A stretch of DNA of 18,666 nucleotides from Deltaproteobacteria bacterium (lineage in GTDB: Bacteria > Desulfobacterota > Desulfobacteria > Desulfobacterales > SURF-7): contig JAFDJC010000016.1 in NCBI GenBank assembly GCA_019307665.1, positions 1 through 18,666 of the forward strand. Reading direction: 5' to 3'. Positions 14,333-18,666 of the stretch are shown in pieces (positions within the stretch are counted from its first letter, which is position 1; each line of letters starts with the position of its first letter). Made by a program: the position numbers and the translations under genes. The notes beneath the pieces are model-generated. The model was given only the letters and a program-made list of their open reading frames with translations, was not told where the DNA came from and did not search any database.

Positions 14333-15718
14333 CTATCTGCCTGCCCGAATTTCAGAAATATCGATAGCGTATTTTTTTATTTTATAATGAATCGCTCTGC
14401 GGCTGATACCGAGGAGGTCTGCTGCATCTTTCTGAACACCTTTTGTTTCCTTAAGTGCCCTGACGATTGTGCTTCGTTCGCTTTCTTCAAGTGAAAACGC
14501 TTCCTGTTTTTCAAGTATATTATCATTAGAAAGATCTGGGGCAATGTCCGGAAGGCCGGTTAGCTGAAGATCTTCAGGCCGAAGGACGCCATTGTCACAC
14601 AATACGATACCTGCTTCCAGAGCATTTTTCAGTTCTCGGACATTGCCCGGCCATGGATAATTGCTCAGCCACTTTATTGTTTCAGATGGAAGTTCTACCA
14701 TCGGAATGTCATTATTATTGCAGAATGATTTGACAAAATACCGTGCAAGGTACTTGACATCCTGTTTTCTTTCTCTGAGATGTGGAATTTTAAGAGTAAC
14801 AACTCTCAGACGATAATAAAGATCTTCGCGGAATCGGCCTGCCCTCATATCTTCAATCAGATCTGAATTTGTCGCGGCTATGACACGGCAATCCACAGAT
14901 ATTTCATTTATATCTCCTATTCTTCTAATTTTCCGGTCTTCGATAAATCTTAATAGACGAATTTGCATGTCAGGAGAAATATTTCCGATTTCATCCAGAA
15001 AAAGAGTGCCGCCATCGGCTTCACTTATCAGTCCATTTTTATTTCGTATGGCGTGAGTGAATGCTCCTTTGACATGCCCGAAAAGCTCACTTTCCAGGAT
15101 GCCTGGAGGTGTTGAGCCGCAGTCTACAACAATAAAAGGTCGGTCTCTGCGTGGACTGCTTTGATGGATAAGGCGTGCCGCATGCTCTTTGCCTGAACCG
15201 CTTTCACCCAGGATCAATACGCTGACACTACTTACAGAAACCCTTTCAATCAATTTCATCAGTTCCTGCATGGCCGGGCTTTGCTCTGTGTCCAGCATAT
15301 TCTTGGAGGAGGCTTTATTGTCCTCTGATAATTTTTGTCCGGGCTCGGTATTTTTCAGAATTTCACGAAGCTTTCGCAATAACTCATGCCCGTCAAACGG
15401 TTTGGCGACATAATCAACAGCACCGGCTTTAACGGCACTAACCGCATCAGGTATCGATCCATAGGCTGTTAAAAAAATTACAGGCAGATCAGGGCGGAAT
15501 CCCCGTACTTCGCTGAAGAGGTCAAGCCCTCCCATTCCCGGCATTTTCATGTCGGAAATCATCAGATCGATATGTTCGTTTTTAAGAATTTTTATGGCTT
15601 TTTCAGCTCCAGAGGCTTTTAGGACATGGAATCCATTTGAGGAAAGACGCGCATCTATGACTTCGAGCACATTCAAGTCGTCATCAACTATGAGGACGGT
15701 GTGTCTTGGGTCACTCAC
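14333..15718 (-). CDS. Sigma-54-dependent response regulator, GlrR/QseF-like
   Basis: This is an NtrC-class activator that, when phosphorylated, drives transcription by sigma-54 RNA polymerase. The 461-residue protein has a receiver domain (1-120) with phospho-acceptor Asp56, acidic Asp13/Asp14, Thr84 and Lys106. A central AAA+ domain (about 145-375) has Walker A GESGSGKE, Walker B GGTLFLDEIG and an arginine-finger region. A Fis-type DNA-binding helix-turn-helix closes it (KDAADLLGISRRAIHYKIKKY). Its sigma-54 contact loop reads GAFTHA (residues 218-223) instead of GAFTGA, so Gly is replaced by His222. The start is GTG 15718, with AGGTGG 4 bases upstream overlapping the stop of the lipoprotein gene. 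It is last in the kinase-lipoprotein-regulator operon, the same order as E. coli glrK-qseG-glrR. Its targets cannot be read here. Confidence 0.93.
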   Translation of the reverse strand: MSDPRHTVLIVDDDLNVLEVIDARLSSNGFHVLKASGAEKAIKILKNEHIDLMISDMKMPGMGGLDLFSEVRGFRPDLPVIFLTAYGSIPDAVSAVKAGAVDYVAKPFDGHELLRKLREILKNTEPGQKLSEDNKASSKNMLDTEQSPAMQELMKLIERVSVSSVSVLILGESGSGKEHAARLIHQSSPRRDRPFIVVDCGSTPPGILESELFGHVKGAFTHAIRNKNGLISEADGGTLFLDEIGNISPDMQIRLLRFIEDRKIRRIGDINEISVDCRVIAATNSDLIEDMRAGRFREDLYYRLRVVTLKIPHLRERKQDVKYLARYFVKSFCNNNDIPMVELPSETIKWLSNYPWPGNVRELKNALEAGIVLCDNGVLRPEDLQLTGLPDIAPDLSNDNILEKQEAFSLEESERSTIVRALKETKGVQKDAADLLGISRRAIHYKIKKYAIDISEIRAGR

Positions 15719-15728
15719 TTTGCCACCT

Positions 15729-16370
15729 TTACTCTATCTCGGTCATTTTTTGCTTAATATTTTTATCAATCGCTTCCAGAGAACTTAGCTGGTGTTTAAG
15801 CTTTTTGATTTCTTTATCCATTTTATTTATCCTGTTTTTCTGGAGTAGTATCTCCTTGTCCTTGGCGACAATAATCTTTTTTAATTTTTTATTGGCACCC
15901 GGTTCTTTTTCATTTTTTTTTGGCTCTGCTTTTATTTTTTCCGGCAACCCTTTTTGTAGAAGGAGAGGCCTCAGTAATATTGGATACTCATCTTTTGTTT
16001 CCGCGGATTCAAGTTGGCTCCAGACATCCCACAGAATTATTGATGCACTCAGTTCTTCAGGGCTCTCGGCAAGGACCAGGCGCGTGCATGCAAGACCATA
16101 TAGCGATTTTCTACGGATATCGTCATTCCGGGCAAGCTGGCTTAGCATTCGATAAATTTCAAGAGCTTTTTTATAGTCGTTGTTTTGAAACGCCTGGTTT
16201 CCCCTCTCAAGGGTTATTGCCTCAGCGTTATAATGATGACTTTTATTGTCAATTACAACTGGCGTCATTCCGTCAATATAAGCACACCCAAAGGCATTGA
16301 AAAAACCGGAGCATATTGAAATTGTAGCCAATATGAAAATCGATATTCTGTTTGCCCTGTTTATTTTCAT
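15729..16370 (-). CDS. Small lipoprotein with coiled coil, QseG-like position
   Basis: This 213-residue envelope protein lies between the sensor kinase and the response regulator. It has an N-terminal signal segment (ISIFILATISICSGFF) with a candidate lipidation Cys29 in AFGCAYIDG. The lipobox is weak (A-F-G-C, no Leu at -3). A helical repeat region follows, resembling a TPR-like pair (LERGNQAFQNNDYKKALEIYRMLSQLARN...RKSLYGLACTRLV, about 53-105). The end is a lysine-rich coiled coil (about 150-210). Position and outline match QseG, the outer-membrane lipoprotein encoded between glrK and glrR that senses or adjusts the kinase in enterobacteria. I cannot see sequence identity by eye, so the link rests on gene order and architecture. 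It starts 18 bases after the kinase stop and has a weak ribosome site, so translation is probably coupled. Confidence 0.75.
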   Translation of the reverse strand: MKINRANRISIFILATISICSGFFNAFGCAYIDGMTPVVIDNKSHHYNAEAITLERGNQAFQNNDYKKALEIYRMLSQLARNDDIRRKSLYGLACTRLVLAESPEELSASIILWDVWSQLESAETKDEYPILLRPLLLQKGLPEKIKAEPKKNEKEPGANKKLKKIIVAKDKEILLQKNRINKMDKEIKKLKHQLSSLEAIDKNIKQKMTEIE

Positions 16371-16388
16371 TGCCGTAAAGTCGTCTGC

Positions 16389-17837
16389 CTATCCTTTTTT
16401 TACAACAGGAATAGTGAAGTAGAACGTACTTCCTTCTCCTTCCTTGCTTTCAACCCAAATTTCACCTTTATGCGCCCTGACAATGCTTTTTGAAATATTT
16501 AATCCAAGGCCGACGCCATCCATGTGATCCCTTGATTCTTTTGTTTGATAATATTTATTAAAAATTAATGATTGTTCTTCTTTCGGGATACCGGGCCCGT
16601 TGTCTGAAACAGAAAAAACCAGATTTTTATCGGTTTTATCAGGATTAATGCTGATTTTGATTAAACTCCCCCTTCCTGAAAATTTGATTGCATTATCAAG
16701 GAGGTTATGAAATACGCGTTGAAGATAATCGGGGTCTCCCATTGTGTCGGGCAGTTTCTTGTTTTTCATGACTTCAAAACGGATATTTCTTTTTTCTGCA
16801 ATATGCTCCAAGCGCCTTACGCATCCTTCAGCCAATTCCAGTGCATTGAAAGGCCGATTGTGAATTTTCAGGGCTGATGACTCCAGGCGTGAAACTTTCA
16901 TCAGGTGATTCAGCAAATCACATATTCGTCCGATTTCCACGCTTGCGATTTCAAGAAATTTCCTCTGGCGCTCATTAATGCTGCCCATTACTTCTTCGGC
17001 GATCATATTCACTGATTCACGGGTCGAAGTCAAGGGCGTTCTGATTTCATGACTTAGCATGGAAATGAAATCCGACCTCATTCTTTCTTCCTCCTTAAGC
17101 TGGTCCGACATCTCATTAAAGGCGTGGGCCAGTTCTCCAAACTCGTCGGAGGATCGAATTTTTATTGGGACACCGGGTTGCACCCTTGATACCGACCTTA
17201 TTCCCCTTATGAGTTCCCTTAACGGGCGAATCATGGAATATGATAAAAAGAGGATGCCTATCAGACCGACTACACTTGAAAAGCCGAGGCCGATCAAGCT
17301 GTTTCGGGCTGATATTTGCCCTAGCTGGTTCAGTTTGCGTGTTGAAGCTTCAACGTTCTTTTCATTTTCATTCCGTATCCTGGATAGTTGGTCGATCCAT
17401 TCATTGATTTGCTTTTCGGGAAACCACGTCGGTTGTGACCGGGCAGTATAATTTTTTCCAAATGATACTGCATTGCTTGCTTTATAGGTTTCAGACAGTT
17501 TCTTCCATCCATCTGAAATGATAATCCCCCTTGACGCCATTGCCAATATTTTCTCAAGATTTTTATTGAATTCGCTATTTGCTTTTTTAAAAAAAAGTAT
17601 GTAATCATCTTTTTTAAGCAGAGCATATTTTTTTCCAAACTCTTCCATACTTAAAAGATTTTCAATCATTCTTTTTGATACAGTGGCTATCTCATAATTC
17701 CTGTTAACAATGTTCTCGGAAATATTGACTATCTGTTTAATATTAATAAACAGAACAAGAATTGTCCCATAGAAAATCGATAAGAAACAACAGAACCAAA
17801 CAAGCAGCTTGCCTCTTATTCCGAAAACCGGTTTCAT
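16389..17837 (-). CDS. Membrane sensor histidine kinase, GlrK/QseE-like
   Basis: This is the sensor of the two-component operon. The 482-residue protein has TM1 (about 11-33), a helical periplasmic domain of about 145 residues (34-180, four-helix-like with no known ligand fold visible), TM2 (about 181-203), HAMP (about 200-253), the dimerisation domain with His263 in MLSHEIRTPLTS, and an ATPase domain. The ATPase has N box FHNLLDNAIKFS, G1 SDNGPGIP, F box and G2 GVGLGLNIS. All catalytic boxes are intact. ATG 17837 has AGGGA 8 bases upstream; ATG 17846 abuts that site and is less likely. It is the first gene of the operon. Its periplasmic helices could be the docking face for the lipoprotein encoded next, by analogy with QseE-QseG; this is an inference. 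Confidence 0.93.
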   Translation of the reverse strand: MKPVFGIRGKLLVWFCCFLSIFYGTILVLFINIKQIVNISENIVNRNYEIATVSKRMIENLLSMEEFGKKYALLKKDDYILFFKKANSEFNKNLEKILAMASRGIIISDGWKKLSETYKASNAVSFGKNYTARSQPTWFPEKQINEWIDQLSRIRNENEKNVEASTRKLNQLGQISARNSLIGLGFSSVVGLIGILFLSYSMIRPLRELIRGIRSVSRVQPGVPIKIRSSDEFGELAHAFNEMSDQLKEEERMRSDFISMLSHEIRTPLTSTRESVNMIAEEVMGSINERQRKFLEIASVEIGRICDLLNHLMKVSRLESSALKIHNRPFNALELAEGCVRRLEHIAEKRNIRFEVMKNKKLPDTMGDPDYLQRVFHNLLDNAIKFSGRGSLIKISINPDKTDKNLVFSVSDNGPGIPKEEQSLIFNKYYQTKESRDHMDGVGLGLNISKSIVRAHKGEIWVESKEGEGSTFYFTIPVVKKG

Positions 17838-17846
17838 AATTTCCAT

Positions 17847-18230
17847 CCCTTATTTTCTATTCATCAGTTTGAAAAACTATAATTTATAACAGAATAGACT
17901 AAAGTGTCTGAGACAACAACAGGAAAATATGAAGTTTATCAGCGTGTCTTTTTATAAAGTGCTTAAAAATCTTAAAGTGAAATATTTTTAGGGTACCTAT
18001 CTAAATAATTACAGATAAAATCATTAATTATTATTGATTTGGGCCTGTTTTTTAAGACGCCTACTTAATGGAAAAAAGGGCACGGTGGTACGGCTTTGTT
18101 GAGATAACAGTGTTCAGAGGCGAAAACTTTGTAAATATTTCGGGCGAAACAGGCATATTTTTCTTGAAATACTGGGCATTAAAAGGTAAATGAAAAAGAT
18201 AAAGATTTTAAGATTGATAAAGAGGTTTGC
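17847..18230. other. 384-base intergenic region between kinase and FN3 lipoprotein
   Basis: This divergent region has no supported gene. TAAAGTG occurs three times on the plus strand (17900-17906, 17955-17961, 17973-17979), GTGTCT twice (17904, 17944), and the arms TAAAAAT / ATTTTTA form an AT-rich inverted repeat near 17964-17990. A search by eye for the sigma-54 GG-N10-GC pattern on both strands found none. A weak plus-strand promoter for the lipoprotein is TTGAAA (18164-18169) with TAAATG (18187-18192) at 17-base spacing. No factor-independent terminator was seen. Confidence 0.5.
17891..17919 (-). promoter_or_regulatory. Candidate promoter and palindrome upstream of the kinase
   Basis: On the minus strand TTGTTG (17914-17919; 3 of 6) and TATTCT (17891-17896; 4 of 6) are 17 bases apart. 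The perfect interrupted palindrome TGTCT-G-AGACA (17905-17915) overlaps the -35 and spacer, where a repressor could act. The motif scores are modest, so this is tentative. Confidence 0.27.
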
Positions 18231-18666
18231 ATGTCCAGTAATAGACTAACACAACTTGTAGCAGCACTTTTGATTTTGATCTTTTTTGCAATAGCAGGGT
18301 GTGGCGGTGAGCAGGACGCTCCCCCGTCACCGGGCACCATTATCGATTTTACAAACATCACACCAACTTCGCTTACAGTAAACTGGACAAAAGCAACAGA
18401 TGACAATACTTTGCAACCGTATCTCGAATATAAAGCTGTATATCATATTTATGACATTATAGGTACGGTCAACGCAGCCCTTAGAGGAAGGGATGTTCCG
18501 CTTATTATTGAAAATTCTGACGGAGAAGAGGAGCGCATCACCTGGGTGCAGGATAATACATCGATTGATGTAAAAGACCTTGATGATGGTATTGAATACT
18601 ATTTTAACGTTGTTGTGCGAGACAGGTACTGGAATGCATCTGTCTATAGATCGGTCTCAGCTAAAA
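18231..18666 (+). CDS. Lipoprotein with fibronectin type III-like domain (3' partial)
   Basis: Translation from ATG 18231 is open to the window end (145 codons, no stop), so the gene continues beyond. AGAGG lies 5 bases before the ATG, and no in-frame start exists upstream before the stop at 18180. Residues 5-23 form a signal peptide with a good lipobox I-A-G-C24, so the protein is lipidated and probably surface or outer-membrane located. From about residue 30 it reads as an FN3-type beta-sandwich: PPSPGTIIDFTNITPTSLTVNW, then TKATDDNTLQPYLEYKAVY and, near the edge, DDGIEYYFNVVVRDRYWN. The order of Trp, Tyr and the YYFNVVV strand is typical. Such lipoproteins often carry more FN3 or binding domains downstream. 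It diverges from the kinase operon, which makes it a candidate target, but no sigma-54 site supports that. Confidence 0.85.
   Translation, partial: MSSNRLTQLVAALLILIFFAIAGCGGEQDAPPSPGTIIDFTNITPTSLTVNWTKATDDNTLQPYLEYKAVYHIYDIIGTVNAALRGRDVPLIIENSDGEEERITWVQDNTSIDVKDLDDGIEYYFNVVVRDRYWNASVYRSVSAK

Noticed and set aside
18086..18100. TGGTACG-N4-TGTT, resembling a sigma-54 -24/-12 promoter
   Set aside because: The -24 half fits, but the invariant GC expected ten bases after GG is TT, so the -12 element is missing.

Overview
The window reads like a chromosome segment of a mesophilic Gram-negative anaerobe of the Desulfobacterota (former Deltaproteobacteria, Desulfobacterales-like). This placement is an inference from gene content: an FtsEX-EnvC-CtpA-YibQ cell-wall cluster, sodium-pump decarboxylase subunits, an AmrS-type radical SAM enzyme, a PilZ protein with a zinc ribbon, and a sigma-54 two-component operon, all at moderate GC. 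I saw no insertion sequence, phage gene, CRISPR array, tRNA or rRNA. The content is mostly core genes with short intergenic gaps.

Layout. (1) 1-5558, plus strand: a cell-division and cell-wall operon, ftsE (5' end outside the window), ftsX, an envC-like amidase activator, a CtpA-type S41 protease and a YibQ-family divergent polysaccharide deacetylase. A small ABM-fold protein follows after a large stem-loop. (2) 5579-7155, minus: beta and gamma subunits of a Na+-translocating decarboxylase, with no alpha or biotin-carrier subunit nearby. (3) 7397-7870, minus: a zinc-ribbon plus PilZ protein. (4) 8038-9835, minus: a class I methyltransferase overlapping an AmrS-like radical SAM enzyme. (5) 9899-10189, plus: a small HNH nuclease, convergent with a metallo-beta-lactamase-fold hydrolase (10209-10952, minus). 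(6) 11095-14315, plus: argJ, an RluB/RsuA-family pseudouridine synthase and a TviB/WbpA-type nucleotide-sugar dehydrogenase, probably one operon. Its promoter lies back to back with that of the hydrolase. (7) 14333-17837, minus: histidine kinase, small lipoprotein and sigma-54 response regulator, in the same order as enterobacterial glrK-qseG-glrR. (8) 17838-18230: intergenic region with small repeats. (9) 18231-18666, plus: the start of a lipoprotein with a fibronectin type III-like domain, cut by the window end.

How it fits together. FtsEX would drive conformational change in the EnvC-like protein, whose LytM domain has lost its metal ligands and so should activate amidases rather than cut peptidoglycan. 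CtpA and YibQ homologues are common neighbours in envelope maintenance. The kinase-lipoprotein-regulator set is probably also an envelope-sensing system. Nothing here is clearly a new system. The points most worth a second look are the GlrK-QseG-GlrR-like operon with a GAFTHA variant of the sigma-54 contact loop, the MBL hydrolase lacking the bridging Asp, the shared divergent promoter with tandem 13-bp repeats, the orphan decarboxylase subunits, and the stem-loop at the end of yibQ.
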